DNA of 64,000 nt from Pontibacter mangrovi (GTDB taxonomy: Bacteria > Bacteroidota > Bacteroidia > Cytophagales > Hymenobacteraceae). The notes under the pieces were generated by a model that saw only the letters and a program-made list of their open reading frames with translations, was not told the DNA's origin and searched no databases. Below are positions 56,177 through 64,000 of this stretch, piece by piece (the first letter of the stretch is position 1; the number at the start of each line of letters is the position of its first letter). The stretch lies in contig NZ_VFRQ01000009.1 in the NCBI RefSeq assembly GCF_006385705.1, positions 92,289 to 156,288 of the forward strand, given 5' to 3'. A program made the translations under genes and the position numbers.

Positions 56177-56221
56177 AAACTAAAACAGGCGAGCTGGTTG
56201 GCTCGCCTGTTTTAGTTTTTT
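56177..56221. terminator. bidirectional terminator between helicase gene and menB
   Basis: A perfect 18-bp stem (56177-56194 with 56201-56218), loop TGGTTG, T-run to 56221; menB stops at 56236 on the other strand. Confidence 0.93.
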
Positions 56222-56235
56222 ACTTGTACTCCCTG

Positions 56236-57078
56236 TTACGGAATCCATTTGATGTTGGAGAAATCAGGTTTGCGCTTCTCCAGGAATGCGTTTCTGCCTT
56301 CTTTCGCTTCTTCGGTCATGTACGCCAGGCGGGTGGCCTCACCGGCAAACACCTGCTGCCCCACCATGCCGTCATCGGTCAGGTTAAAGGCAAATTTCAG
56401 CATCTTGATGGAGGTTGGCGATTTGGCCAGTATCTCCTGCGCCCACTGGAAAGCAGTGGCTTCCAATTCCTCGTGCGGCACCACGGCGTTTACCATACCC
56501 ATGTCATAAGCCTCCTGTGCAGAGTAGTTTCTGCCCAGGAAGAAGATCTCGCGGGCACGCTTCTGCCCTACCATCTTCGCCAGGTAAGCAGAGCCATAGC
56601 CCCCGTCGAAACTGGTTACGTCGGCATCTGTCTGCTTAAAGATCGCGTGCTCTTTGCTGGCCAGCGTCAGGTCGCAAACGACGTGCAGCGAGTGACCGCC
56701 ACCAACTGCCCAGCCCGGCACCACGGCCATCACCACTTTCGGCATAAAGCGGATCAGGCGCTGCACCTCCAGGATGTTCAGGCGCGGCATTCCACTCTCA
56801 TCCACATACCCTTGGAAACCGCGCGCGTTCTGATCCCCGCCGCTGCAGAATGAGTACACCCCGTCTTTGGTAGAAGGGCCTTCGGCGGAAAGCAACACGA
56901 CGCCGATGTCGGTATCCTCGCGGGCGTCCAGGAAAGCCTCGAAAAGCTCTGCCACGGTTTTCGGGCGGAAGGCGTTGCGCACATTCGGCCTGTTGAAGGC
57001 AATACGGGCCACCCCACCCGACTTTTTATAGGTGATATCTTCGTATTCTTTAACTGTAATCCAGTTTGCTTGACTCAT
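56236..57078 (-). CDS. menB: 1,4-dihydroxy-2-naphthoyl-CoA synthase
   Basis: 280 residues from ATG 57078 (MSQANWITVKEYEDITY); longer frames add unrelated sequence. Crotonase fold with RPNVRNAFRPKTV, oxyanion region FCSGGDQNARG, VVPGWAVGGGHSLHVVCDLTLAS, TDADVTSFDGGYGSAYLAKMVGQKRAREIFFLGR and the C-terminal REAFLEKR-type end (GRNAFLEKRKPDF). This is specific to MenB. It closes the second ring of menaquinone from succinylbenzoyl-CoA. No other men gene is nearby. Confidence 0.96.
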   Translation of the reverse strand: MSQANWITVKEYEDITYKKSGGVARIAFNRPNVRNAFRPKTVAELFEAFLDAREDTDIGVVLLSAEGPSTKDGVYSFCSGGDQNARGFQGYVDESGMPRLNILEVQRLIRFMPKVVMAVVPGWAVGGGHSLHVVCDLTLASKEHAIFKQTDADVTSFDGGYGSAYLAKMVGQKRAREIFFLGRNYSAQEAYDMGMVNAVVPHEELEATAFQWAQEILAKSPTSIKMLKFAFNLTDDGMVGQQVFAGEATRLAYMTEEAKEGRNAFLEKRKPDFSNIKWIP

Positions 57079-57256
57079 ATCTTCAATTTTTTTGTAAAAA
57101 TACGGCTTTTCATACTTTGGTGCCAACGCAGCGGGTGATTTGCTGGAGAAGCAATGGCTGAGGCTGTATTTTATACTTTGGCAAGCCCCTTCCTGCCGCA
57201 AGATTAGCGGAGCGTAATTTATGGCTATTAGTGAAAGTATAAACCGTACAATCCAC

Positions 57257-57301
57257 GCAAGCTGAAAGCTTGGCCCGTGGGAAACCACGAGTTGAAAACT
57301 C
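57257..57301. other. cluster of three tandem hairpins, left of the M13 peptidase gene
   Basis: CAAGCT-GAA-AGCTTG (57257-57271), CGTGG-GAAA-CCACG (57275-57288) and CGAGTT-GAA-AACTCG (57287-57301) follow one another, every loop beginning GAA. They lie in the 598-bp gap between menB and the M13 gene; the rest of that gap has a short AAACCCACCCCT repeat at 57442 and a terminator at 57613, and no convincing gene. Confidence 0.65.
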
Positions 57302-57441
57302 GCAGTAGGTTAGCTGAATGTGTACTTTGTCTCCTGATCGTAGCCTTGTCTAAGGGGAGTTTGTTCATTGCTGTTACTCATGTATAAGTTTCATAGCTGC
57401 TGCCCTCGCGCGGCCAAGTCTCAACCTGTCCCTACAAAGTA

Positions 57442-57470
57442 CAAACCCACCCCTTCCCCTCCCGAGAGGG
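57442..57470. repeat. short relative of the dispersed intergenic repeat
   Basis: AAACCCACCCCT followed by CCCTCCCGAGAGGG resembles the ends of the 31503 and 54690 repeats with the middle missing. Relationship is tentative. Confidence 0.35.
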
Positions 57471-57612
57471 CTATTTTACCTACCGATTTTTTTCTGCTCA
57501 CCCAGAAAGCCAATTGCAAGCAGGCTTCATGCTTTGCCATATATACGCTGTTGCTAAACTTGCGGCATCTGATGATGGCCGCTCCAAAGCATAAACTTCT
57601 TACAAAAACCGA

Positions 57613-57648
57613 AAAAGCCGCTCCGGTTATACTTCCAGAGCGGCTTTT
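57613..57648. terminator. terminator after the M13 peptidase gene
   Basis: AAAAGCCGCTC (57613-57623) pairs with GAGCGGCTTTT (57638-57648), 29 bp beyond the minus-strand stop at 57677. The loop contains TATACTT. Confidence 0.85.
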
Positions 57649-57676
57649 CATACTTTATACTTGCGTCAGGTCCGGG

Positions 57677-59737
57677 TTACCAGAGTCTGATTCTTTCCTC
57701 AGGCGATTTGTACAGCTTATCGCCAGGCTGCACGTTAAAGGCCTCGTACCAGGCATCCATGTTCACTACCGGGCCAACGGTCCTGTACTGGCCAGGTGAG
57801 TGCGGGTCGGTCACAATCTGCTGGGCAGCGGCCTCTGGCAGAATGTTGCCACGCCATACTTGCGCCCACGACAGGAAGAAGCGCTGATCCGGCGTAAAGC
57901 CATCGATCTTCTCATCTGACTGGCCCTGCTCGGTCATTTTAAAGGCTTCGTAAGCGGCGTTCAGGCCACCCAGGTCACCGATGTTCTCGCCCAGCGTCAG
58001 CTTGCCGTTCACATGCACTGTGTCCAGCACGGTATAGGCGTCGTACTGCTCCTGCAGCGTTTTGGCTTTCTCCTCAAACCGGATGCGGTCCTGCTCTGTC
58101 CACCAGTTGCGCAGCGTACCGTCTTTGTCGTACTGGCTACCGGAGTCGTCAAACCCGTGCGAGATCTCATGGCCGATCACAGCACCGATACCGCCGTAGT
58201 TCACCGCGTCATCCGCGTTCGGGTCGAAGAACGGGAACTGCAGGATACCTGCCGGAAAAACGATCTCGTTCATCACCGGGCTATAATAGGCATTCACCGT
58301 CGGAGGTGTCATGCCCCACTTGGTTCTGTCCACCGGCTTGCCCAGCTGACTGACCATGTCGTTGTAGCCCCAAACGCCCGCGTTGCGCACGTTCTGGAAG
58401 AATGATTTGCGGCTGATTTCCAGACCTTCGTAATCTTTCCACTTATCCGGGTAGCCTACCTTCGGACGGAAAGCATGCAGCTTGGCCAGCGCTTTCTCCT
58501 TGGTCTCGGCACTCATCCAGTCCAAGTTGTTGATGCGGATCTCGTAGGCTTTGATCAGGTTACCGATCAGCTCGTTCATTCTGGCTTTTGCCTCCGGCTT
58601 GAAGTGCTTCTGCACATACAGTTGGCCCAGCAGCTCGCCAATGGTCCGGTCTGTCATCTGAGACATGGTTTGCCAGCGCGGCGTCTGCACTTTCTGGCCC
58701 GTCAATGCCTGCGAGTAAGCAAAGTTAGCATCCACAAACGGCTTGCTCAGGTATGGCGCCGCAGATTTCAGCACGTTCCACTGCAGGTAGGTTTGCCAGT
58801 CTTCTATGGGCGTGGAGGTAAGCAGGCCGTTCAGTTCGGTAAAGAACTTCGGGTTGTTCACCAGCACGGTATCTTCTCCGGTTACTTTCATGTTGGCCAT
58901 CAGCGGCTGCCAGTCCACGTTCGGGGTGGTCTTGCTGAAGTCGGCAACGGCAAACTTGTTGTATGTTTTATACGGGTCGCGCATTTCCACACGCGCCATC
59001 TGCGCTGCAGCCAGCTTTTTCTCTAGGTTAAAGATAGTCTCGGCGTTTTGCTTTGCCTCCTTCTCAGAAGAACCGGTCAGGCTAAACAGCTGGGTGATGT
59101 AGGTTTTGTAGGCCTCCTGAATTTTCTGGCTGCGGGCGTCGTCCTTCAGGTAGTAGTCGCGGTCTGGCAGCGTGGTGCCGCCCTGGCTAAACTGCGGGAT
59201 CATAACATCCACGTTCTTGCGGTCCTGCCCTACATAGAAGCCGAACATAGGAGAGCCCACGCCGGAAGTACGCTGGTAAGCCACCTCATTGAGAACGCCC
59301 TGCACGTTTTTCACTTTGCCGGCTCTTTTCAGGTCTTTCTTGATCGGCTTGTAGCCCAGTTTATCAATGGCGGCGCTGTCCATGGCGGCGGCGTAGAAGT
59401 CGCCTACGCGCTTTGTTACAGAGCCTGTCGCGGCGTTCTTATCGGCAGCTGCCTCGTTGAGGATATCCTTCACGGCCTGGATGTTGAACTCGCGCAGCAG
59501 GTTAAAGCTGCCCCAACGGGTTTCTTTGGCCGGCACCGGGTTGTTTTTCACCCATACGCCACTGGCATAAGTATAAAAGTCATCGCCTGGCTTTACCGAA
59601 AGGTCCATGTTGGCTTTGTCAATAAAGGGCGTTTTGGTGTCAGCCTGCTGCTGCGCGGAAGCGTCTGCGCCATACAGCACAGCAGCCCCGAAAAGTAATA
59701 GTCGGAGGTGATTCTTCCAATTCGACATGCTTTTCAT
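57677..59737 (-). CDS. pepO: M13 family zinc metallopeptidase (neprilysin/PepO-like)
   Basis: 686 residues from ATG 59737. Signal peptide ending DASAQQ. N-terminal M13 domain (DLSVKPGDDFYTYASGVWVKNNPVPA), then the catalytic part with VNAYYSPVMNEIVFPAGIL, zinc motif VIGHEISHGFDD (HExxH), GENIGDLGG (third ligand Glu) and the closing RIRLW. It cuts small peptides in the periplasm or at the surface. Isolated gene, flanked at distance by two tandem-hairpin clusters. Confidence 0.94.
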   Translation of the reverse strand: MKSMSNWKNHLRLLLFGAAVLYGADASAQQQADTKTPFIDKANMDLSVKPGDDFYTYASGVWVKNNPVPAKETRWGSFNLLREFNIQAVKDILNEAAADKNAATGSVTKRVGDFYAAAMDSAAIDKLGYKPIKKDLKRAGKVKNVQGVLNEVAYQRTSGVGSPMFGFYVGQDRKNVDVMIPQFSQGGTTLPDRDYYLKDDARSQKIQEAYKTYITQLFSLTGSSEKEAKQNAETIFNLEKKLAAAQMARVEMRDPYKTYNKFAVADFSKTTPNVDWQPLMANMKVTGEDTVLVNNPKFFTELNGLLTSTPIEDWQTYLQWNVLKSAAPYLSKPFVDANFAYSQALTGQKVQTPRWQTMSQMTDRTIGELLGQLYVQKHFKPEAKARMNELIGNLIKAYEIRINNLDWMSAETKEKALAKLHAFRPKVGYPDKWKDYEGLEISRKSFFQNVRNAGVWGYNDMVSQLGKPVDRTKWGMTPPTVNAYYSPVMNEIVFPAGILQFPFFDPNADDAVNYGGIGAVIGHEISHGFDDSGSQYDKDGTLRNWWTEQDRIRFEEKAKTLQEQYDAYTVLDTVHVNGKLTLGENIGDLGGLNAAYEAFKMTEQGQSDEKIDGFTPDQRFFLSWAQVWRGNILPEAAAQQIVTDPHSPGQYRTVGPVVNMDAWYEAFNVQPGDKLYKSPEERIRLW

Positions 59738-60016
59738 CAATTTGTTAAAAGGTTGTAAAGTATAGATTAAAATGGAGGTGGTACCGAAGTAACAGTCCCG
59801 GCTCTAAAATACTGCTAAAAAATGGAAAATAGCTATATTTTACCCTCCTTGATGTTACACCAACAAAAGTAGGCGCTAAAAAATTCAGACGTATAAGTAT
59901 AGCGATGTTGCTGCAAACCCTTCGACAGTTAGTACAAAAAGGGCTTACCCGCTTCCGGTTGATTAGAATGTGGATTGGCCCGAAGGTTTAATAGCCCGGT
60001 AGGAATACCAAAAAGA

Positions 60017-60048
60017 AAGCCTGCTATAGACGAAACTATAGCAGGCTT
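60017..60048 (-). terminator. hairpin, probable terminator on the minus strand
   Basis: A 13-bp perfect stem (AAGCCTGCTATAG with its complement), loop 6 nt; on the minus strand it is followed by TTCTTTTTGG. It lies 170 bp downstream of the DUF4440 gene. Confidence 0.6.
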
Positions 60049-60068
60049 CCCTGTTTTAAACAAACATG

Positions 60069-60123
60069 CGGACAAAAGTCCGGCAAGCTTCAGCAAGCTT
60101 GAGTCAGGCATGTCGCCTGTCCG
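60069..60123. other. cluster of three tandem hairpins, right of the M13 peptidase gene
   Basis: CGGAC-AAAA-GTCCG (60069-60082), CAAGCTT-CAGC-AAGCTTG (60084-60101) and CAGGC-ATGTC-GCCTG (60105-60119), all perfect. The outer CGGACA can instead pair with TGTCCG at 60118-60123, giving a cloverleaf-like fold. It lies in the 478-bp gap between pepO and the DUF4440 gene, where no convincing gene was seen. It is not a tRNA: no acceptor or T-loop signatures. Confidence 0.65.
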
Positions 60124-60215
60124 TTAAAAACCAGTATGTAGTATGTACTTTATTATACGCAATCGCCTTGGGGTGGTTTTACTAAAAAGGGTAAAATCAG
60201 CTTATAACCAACACT

Positions 60216-60671
60216 TTAGCTGGAGTGGTCGGCAATGATCTTCCATCCCTCCGGAAATTTCCGGAAGATAACAGAGAAGTAGCCCTCCAGGTCGCCTTTG
60301 GCAGCCTCACGGGCCAGGTGCCACTTGCCCACCACCAGCATCGTTTCCGGGGACAGCTGCCGCAGCTCTTTCAGCTTAAAATTAAGTTTGCCCATAGCCG
60401 AGGCATCCGGGTAACCTTTTTTATAGTTTGCCAATGTCTGCTGCCAACCATAGGTCAGGCCACGGGAGCCCACAAATAACAGCGAGTCGGACTGCCAGTA
60501 ACCCTGCATGTAGCACTCCAGGTCGCCGCGGCTCCAGCAGGCAGCCTGATCTGCCAGCACCTGGCTCACCGCTGCCCGGTCACTGGCCGCACCAGATGGG
60601 CTTTTGGCGCTTCGGCAGCCGGCAAAACCAAACAGGCACAAGGCCAACAGGAGGTATAGCTTATTTTTCAT
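60216..60671 (-). CDS. DUF4440/SnoaL-like (NTF2 fold) lipoprotein
   Basis: 151 residues. Lipobox FGFAGCRS gives Cys19. The mature protein is one NTF2-like domain: VSQVLADQAACWSRGDLECYMQGYWQSDSLLFVGSRGLTYG... to GYFSVIFRKFPEGWKIIADHSS, the family's usual end. Role unknown; such domains bind small molecules or act as enzymes. It overlaps the mtgA stop by 11 bp and is probably co-transcribed with it. Confidence 0.85.
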   Translation of the reverse strand: MKNKLYLLLALCLFGFAGCRSAKSPSGAASDRAAVSQVLADQAACWSRGDLECYMQGYWQSDSLLFVGSRGLTYGWQQTLANYKKGYPDASAMGKLNFKLKELRQLSPETMLVVGKWHLAREAAKGDLEGYFSVIFRKFPEGWKIIADHSS

Positions 60672-61395
60672 CTTCCGGAGGTAAAATTTCTTTGATATAA
60701 TTAGTGCCGCCCAACCTGCCCATCGCCCGCGCTATGCGTACCCTGCGCGTAAAGATATAACCCGATGGCCGGCGGGCCGAGTATTTGATGGGGTTAGGCA
60801 GCACTGCCGCCAAAAGCGCGGCCTGCATGCGGCCTACGTCTTTGGCCGGTTTGTTAAAGTATGCCTGCGAGGCCGCCTCCACGCCGAACACGCCATCCCC
60901 CATTTCGGCAATGTTCAGGTATACTTCCAGAATGCGCTGCTTGCCCCACAGCACTTCGATCAGCACTGTAAAGTAGGCCTCTACCGCTTTGCGCAGGTAG
61001 CTGCGCCCGTGCCACAGAAATACGTTTTTAGCCACCTGCTGGCTGATGGTGCTCCCGCCCCGGATCTTCCCACCCTCTTGGTTACGCGCAAAGGCGTCTG
61101 ATATGGCATCGAAGTCGAAGCCGTGGTGCTGCAGAAATTTCTGGTCTTCTGAGGCCACCACCGCCAGCGGCAGTTGCGGCGACATTTCCTCCAGCGGCAC
61201 AAAATCATACTTTATTTCGGGATGTTCTTTCGCTGCGGCGCCCGCCTCGGCGCGACGCTTGAGCATGTGCAGCGTAGCAGGCGGTGCCACCCAGCGGTAC
61301 AGCAGCACCCATACGATGCTCATCAGAAAAAGGCTGAGCGCCAGCTTCACGAAAAGCAGCTTCAGCTGCCGCAGCCCCAGTTGTTTCTTAGCCAT
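60661..61395 (-). CDS. mtgA: monofunctional biosynthetic peptidoglycan transglycosylase
   Basis: 244 residues. One N-terminal membrane anchor (LLFVKLALSLFLMSIVWVLLY), then a GT51 domain: VVASEDQKFLQHHGFD (catalytic Glu), GGSTISQQVAKNVFL, RKAVEAYFTVLIEVLWGKQRILEVYLNIAEMGDGVFGVEAAS. It polymerises lipid II into glycan strands outside the inner membrane and lacks a transpeptidase domain. Confidence 0.95.
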   Translation of the reverse strand: MAKKQLGLRQLKLLFVKLALSLFLMSIVWVLLYRWVAPPATLHMLKRRAEAGAAAKEHPEIKYDFVPLEEMSPQLPLAVVASEDQKFLQHHGFDFDAISDAFARNQEGGKIRGGSTISQQVAKNVFLWHGRSYLRKAVEAYFTVLIEVLWGKQRILEVYLNIAEMGDGVFGVEAASQAYFNKPAKDVGRMQAALLAAVLPNPIKYSARRPSGYIFTRRVRIARAMGRLGGTNYIKEILPPEDEK

Positions 61396-61551
61396 TTACG
61401 CCCTTTCTCATCAGGCCGCAAAGGTAAGCAGTTTAGGATATTTTCCTAACGCTGCCTTGCCCGCACAAAACGCTGCGCTAAGCAAAAGCGTAGGTAATGG
61501 GAGCAGTTTGCTGCCGCCCGTGTGGCAGCCATCACCCATTTAGCTGATCCT

Positions 61552-62187
61552 ATGAGCAAGTACCTGCCGCTTTTCCCGCTGAGCATTGTAGTTTTTCCGG
61601 AGGAGAAACTAAACCTGCACGTATTTGAGCCACGCTACAAGCAGCTGGTGCTGGAATGTGTGGAAGAAGGCAAAACCTTCGGAATCCCGACCTTTATCAA
61701 AAACGGGGTGGGCCTGTTCGGCACGGAGATGGAGATCCTGCGCATCGAGAAGAAGTATGACAACGGCGAAATGGACATCCGCACCAAGGGGCTGCGCATC
61801 TTCAAGATCCTCAAGTTCGACAAAATGGCGCCCGGCAGGCTCTACGCCGGCGGCGAGGTGGAGTTTGTGGAGAACAAGTTTGACGAGGACATCATCACCA
61901 AAATGAAGATACGGGAGAAGCTGGAGAAACTCTACGAGACGCTTGGCCTGGGCAATTTGTATGAGGAACTGCCCGAGGACTTTAACAGCTACACGATCGG
62001 GCATCAACTTGGCCTGAACACCGAGCAGGAGTACACGCTGCTCCAGCTACTAAGCGAGCAGGAGCGCCAGGAGGCCATTCTGCAGCACCTGCAGCAGGTA
62101 ATGCCCGTGCTGCAGGAGACAGAGCGGCTGAAGGAGCGCGTGAGGCTGAACGGCCACTTTAAAAACCTGACTCCCCCAAACTTTTAG
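61552..62187 (+). CDS. LON substrate-binding (N-terminal) domain protein
   Basis: 211 residues from ATG 61552; a GTG ten codons upstream is less likely. It opens LPLFPLSIVVFPEEKLNLHVFEPRYKQLV, the N-terminal domain of Lon, without ATPase or protease parts, then a helical second half ending near LTPPNF. Such stand-alone proteins have no proven role. It is 21 bp before a metallophosphoesterase gene. Confidence 0.9.
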   Translation: MSKYLPLFPLSIVVFPEEKLNLHVFEPRYKQLVLECVEEGKTFGIPTFIKNGVGLFGTEMEILRIEKKYDNGEMDIRTKGLRIFKILKFDKMAPGRLYAGGEVEFVENKFDEDIITKMKIREKLEKLYETLGLGNLYEELPEDFNSYTIGHQLGLNTEQEYTLLQLLSEQERQEAILQHLQQVMPVLQETERLKERVRLNGHFKNLTPPNF

Positions 62188-62208
62188 GCTCCGGGCTGTT
62201 TATACGTT

Positions 62209-63393
62209 ATGCTGCTATACTTTCTGATCATTGTTCCGGTGCTGATTTTATCGTTCCTGGTCTTTAGCTACTGGCAGGAGCGCAGGTACCGTCGCAAGCC
62301 TTTTTACAGGTTATCGGATGTGGGGTGGCAGCGGCACAGCCCGGCTACTGAGGCTCAGCTGCTGCACTCGGTGGCCCTGCTGGGCGATGTGGGCGCCGTA
62401 GCCACAGACGGTAGCGACCCGGTGTTAAAGCTGGTGAGCCAGTGGCAGGAAGAGGTGCAGGACAAGGGCTGCATGATTTTCCTGGGCGACAACCTCTACC
62501 CTATCGGGCTGCCCGAACCGGGCAACCGCCACCGGGATGCCGCCGAAATCCGCCTCAACACGCTGCTGCACTCTATAAAAAGCTATCCGGGCAAAGGCAT
62601 TTTCCTGAGCGGCAACCACGACTGGCTGAAAGGGCGCGAGGGCGGCTACAAGCAAATGCAGCGGCAGGAATGCTATGTGCAGGAGCACCTGCCCCAACCC
62701 GACTGCTACCTGCCCCCGAAAGGCTGCCCGGGCCCCTACTCCTTGCAACTGACAGAAGGGCTGCTTTTGGTCGTGATCAACACGCAGTGGTTTGTGCAGC
62801 GCGGCTTTAAACCCATTGGCAGCCAGTACGGGTGCCCCTACGGCAACATTGAGGAGTTTTTTGTGCGCCTGAACAAGCTGCTCAAGCGTAACACGCACCA
62901 GCGCATTCTTATTGCAGGCCACCACCCCCTCTACAGCAATGCCATGCACGGCGGCAAGTTTACCATCAAGCAGCACCTTTTCCCGCTGACGGCCCTGCAC
63001 AGGCGTTTCCTGGTACCCCTGCCGGTCTTTGGGTCGCTGTACCCGTTTTACCGCAAGCTTTTTGGTGCCTACGAGGACATGTCGCACCGCAAGTATAAAA
63101 AGATGCGCAAGCGCCTGCTCCGCATCCTGCACCGCTACAATAACCTGATCTACGTGGGCGGCCACGACCATAACCTGCAGCACTTTGAGGTGCAGGGCAA
63201 CCACTACCTGGTAAGCGGCTCGGGCAGCAAACTGGCTTTCGTGAAAAAGGGCGGCAAGGCCACCTTTACGTTAGAGGAGCGCGGCTTTTTTATACTCAAC
63301 TACTACAGTAACGGCCAGGTATGGATTGAGTGCCGCACCGTAACTGCCGACGCTCCGGAAAAGGGCCGGCTTGTTTTCAGAAAGCAGGTATGA
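62209..63393 (+). CDS. membrane-anchored metallophosphoesterase
   Basis: 394 residues. One N-terminal membrane helix (LLYFLIIVPVLILSFLVFSYW). Calcineurin-like motifs: LLGDVGAV, FLGDNLYPIG, FLSGNHDWLKG, IAGHHPLYSNAMHGG and YVGGHDHNLQHFE. The GDxG form of the first motif is a variant of the usual D-x-H. Phosphatase of unknown substrate, active domain probably facing the periplasm or cytoplasm next to the membrane. Likely co-transcribed with the LON-domain gene. Confidence 0.88.
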   Translation: MLLYFLIIVPVLILSFLVFSYWQERRYRRKPFYRLSDVGWQRHSPATEAQLLHSVALLGDVGAVATDGSDPVLKLVSQWQEEVQDKGCMIFLGDNLYPIGLPEPGNRHRDAAEIRLNTLLHSIKSYPGKGIFLSGNHDWLKGREGGYKQMQRQECYVQEHLPQPDCYLPPKGCPGPYSLQLTEGLLLVVINTQWFVQRGFKPIGSQYGCPYGNIEEFFVRLNKLLKRNTHQRILIAGHHPLYSNAMHGGKFTIKQHLFPLTALHRRFLVPLPVFGSLYPFYRKLFGAYEDMSHRKYKKMRKRLLRILHRYNNLIYVGGHDHNLQHFEVQGNHYLVSGSGSKLAFVKKGGKATFTLEERGFFILNYYSNGQVWIECRTVTADAPEKGRLVFRKQV

Positions 63394-63743
63394 GCCGGGT
63401 GGCACCAGAATCAGCCTGAAGCTTTTAAAGCAGAAGGCACCGCTGCAGCTTCTTCTCTCCCTTCATTTCTATACTTTACGCAAAACGTCAAAGAAAGCCC
63501 TATCACTCCTATCTTTGGGAACATAGCCGCCAGTACAATTTGACCAAGCTATTTTCCGTAAGCTAAGAGAAGGGAAGGAGAAAGCCCTAGCACTAGACAC
63601 TTTGAAGATGTCGCTCCCAAGGAAGCCCTTCCCTTTCTCTTCATCTTGAAAACCTGAACAGTACCTTGGGGCTTTAGCCGTGGGATGAATTTGACTTTGT
63701 TTTGAACCACTCGATGTGGTAAAAAAGAAACAACAGTATACAG
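63394..63743. other. left-end region of the IS200/IS605 element
   Basis: 350 bp without a convincing gene. Hairpins near its right end are GGCT-TT-AGCC (63670-63679) and ACCAC-TCGAT-GTGGT (63706-63720), the kind of subterminal hairpin recognised by IS200/IS605 TnpA. A looser GAGAAGGGAAGG/CCTTCCCTTTCTC pair spans about 63567-63640. The exact element boundary cannot be set. Confidence 0.5.
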
Positions 63744-63775
63744 TTGGCATTCTTATAACTTTTCTCGTATATTTG
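63744..63775 (+). promoter_or_regulatory. promoter of the IS transposase gene
   Basis: TTG at 63744-63746 and TATATTTG at 63768-63775, spacer 21 nt. The ATG starts 5 nt after the -7 element, so the mRNA is nearly leaderless, which may keep expression low. Confidence 0.6.
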
Positions 63776-63779
63776 TGCG

Positions 63780-64000
63780 ATGAAGGAAGTCAAGCCGAAA
63801 CGCTGGAAAACATCTTCCACCTCCGTCCACAACATCGGCTACCATCTGATATGGTGCCCCAAGTTCAGACGAAAGGTGCTGTCAGGTCATATAGAGGTTC
63901 GTCTGAAAGAACTGCTGATGGAGAAAGCCGGCGAGTTGGGTTTGCGTATCGAGAAAATGGAAGTGATGCCCGACCACGTTCATCTGCTGGTGAAAGCGTC
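63780..64000 (+). CDS. tnpA: IS200/IS605 family transposase TnpA (3' end outside window)
   Basis: The first 74 residues are present. HNIGYHLIWCPKFRRKVL and KMEVMPDHVHLLV give the Y1 HUH-transposase signature (His66-Val-His68); the catalytic Tyr lies beyond the edge. TnpA moves single-stranded DNA between subterminal hairpins, using lagging-strand templates. Whether a tnpB gene follows cannot be seen. Confidence 0.92.
   Translation, partial: MKEVKPKRWKTSSTSVHNIGYHLIWCPKFRRKVLSGHIEVRLKELLMEKAGELGLRIEKMEVMPDHVHLLVKA

Noticed and set aside
57368..57799. 143-codon plus-strand frame
   Set aside because: Crosses a repeat and a terminator and overlaps the 3' end of the M13 gene.
59929..60111. 60-codon minus-strand frame
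   Set aside because: Runs through two perfect hairpins and has no ribosome site or family resemblance.
60069..60123. tRNA-like cloverleaf
   Set aside because: Only 55 nt, no T-loop or acceptor consensus, no anticodon loop of 7 nt; kept only as a hairpin cluster.
63469..63750. 93-codon minus-strand frame
   Set aside because: Lies in the IS left-end region, crosses its hairpins, and shows no domain.
1..64000. CRISPR arrays, rRNA, tRNA, prophage
   Set aside because: No regularly spaced repeats, rRNA signatures, tRNA folds or phage genes were seen on reading the gaps.

Overview
The window looks like a chromosome segment from a member of the Bacteroidota, most likely Cytophagales and close to Pontibacter/Hymenobacteraceae. 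The evidence is type IX secretion genes (PorU2/PorV2-like), a secreted protein with a type IX sorting tail, Bacteroidota-type promoters (TAnnTTTG), roughly 50-55% GC, and gene families typical of the phylum (PspC/DUF2807, DUF5996, DUF3536, PorV-like). The genus is an inference. No rRNA, tRNA, CRISPR array or prophage was seen. The only mobile element is an IS200/IS605-type transposase cut by the right edge.

Layout. 1-5.9 kb (minus): porV2 then the large gingipain-fold protein porU2, cut at its 3' end by the window. 6.1-9.0 kb: a PadR regulator and a PspC/DUF2807 membrane protein. 9.3-12.9 kb: a TraB/GumN-like exported protein, CCA-adding enzyme, TsaC-like tRNA t6A enzyme and methylmalonyl-CoA epimerase. 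13-15.5 kb: an ISC iron-sulfur operon (iscS, iscU, an unknown 135-residue protein, iscA). 15.5-18 kb: a T9SS cargo protein, then an ArsR regulator with a textbook operator palindrome and a rhodanese lipoprotein. 18.2-23.7 kb: sbcD, an unknown membrane protein and sbcC. 23.7-27 kb: small lipoproteins, a nuclease lipoprotein, DinB and a universal stress protein.

27.2-48.4 kb is the centrepiece, an alpha-glucan/trehalose island. A TPS/TPP fusion (OtsA-OtsB), MscS and a DUF2179 membrane protein come first. Then follow a minus-strand operon glgE > treS-maltokinase > glgB and a divergent plus-strand operon treZ > GH57/DUF3536 > treY, followed by malQ. Together these encode three routes touching trehalose (OtsA, TreS, TreYZ) plus the maltose-1-phosphate route to alpha-glucan (TreS, maltokinase, GlgE, GlgB). 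Oddities are a trehalose-phosphatase domain whose nucleophilic Asp is Glu, and a branching enzyme with a Lys/Ala-rich, AT-hook-like tail of about 130 residues.

48.6-64 kb: redoxin, L,D-transpeptidase, a Ppx/GppA-family protein and ppk1 (convergent polyphosphate genes), DUF5996, a DEAD-box helicase, menB, an M13 peptidase flanked by two clusters of three tandem hairpins, a DUF4440 lipoprotein, mtgA, a LON-domain protein, a metallophosphoesterase, and finally the IS200/IS605 left end.

The most striking signal not explained by genes is the heptamer AAGTATA/TATACTT. It recurs about 85 times by eye on both strands, inside and between genes, about tenfold above chance, and it shapes codon choice (Ser-Ile as AGT-ATA, Ile-Leu as ATA-CTT).
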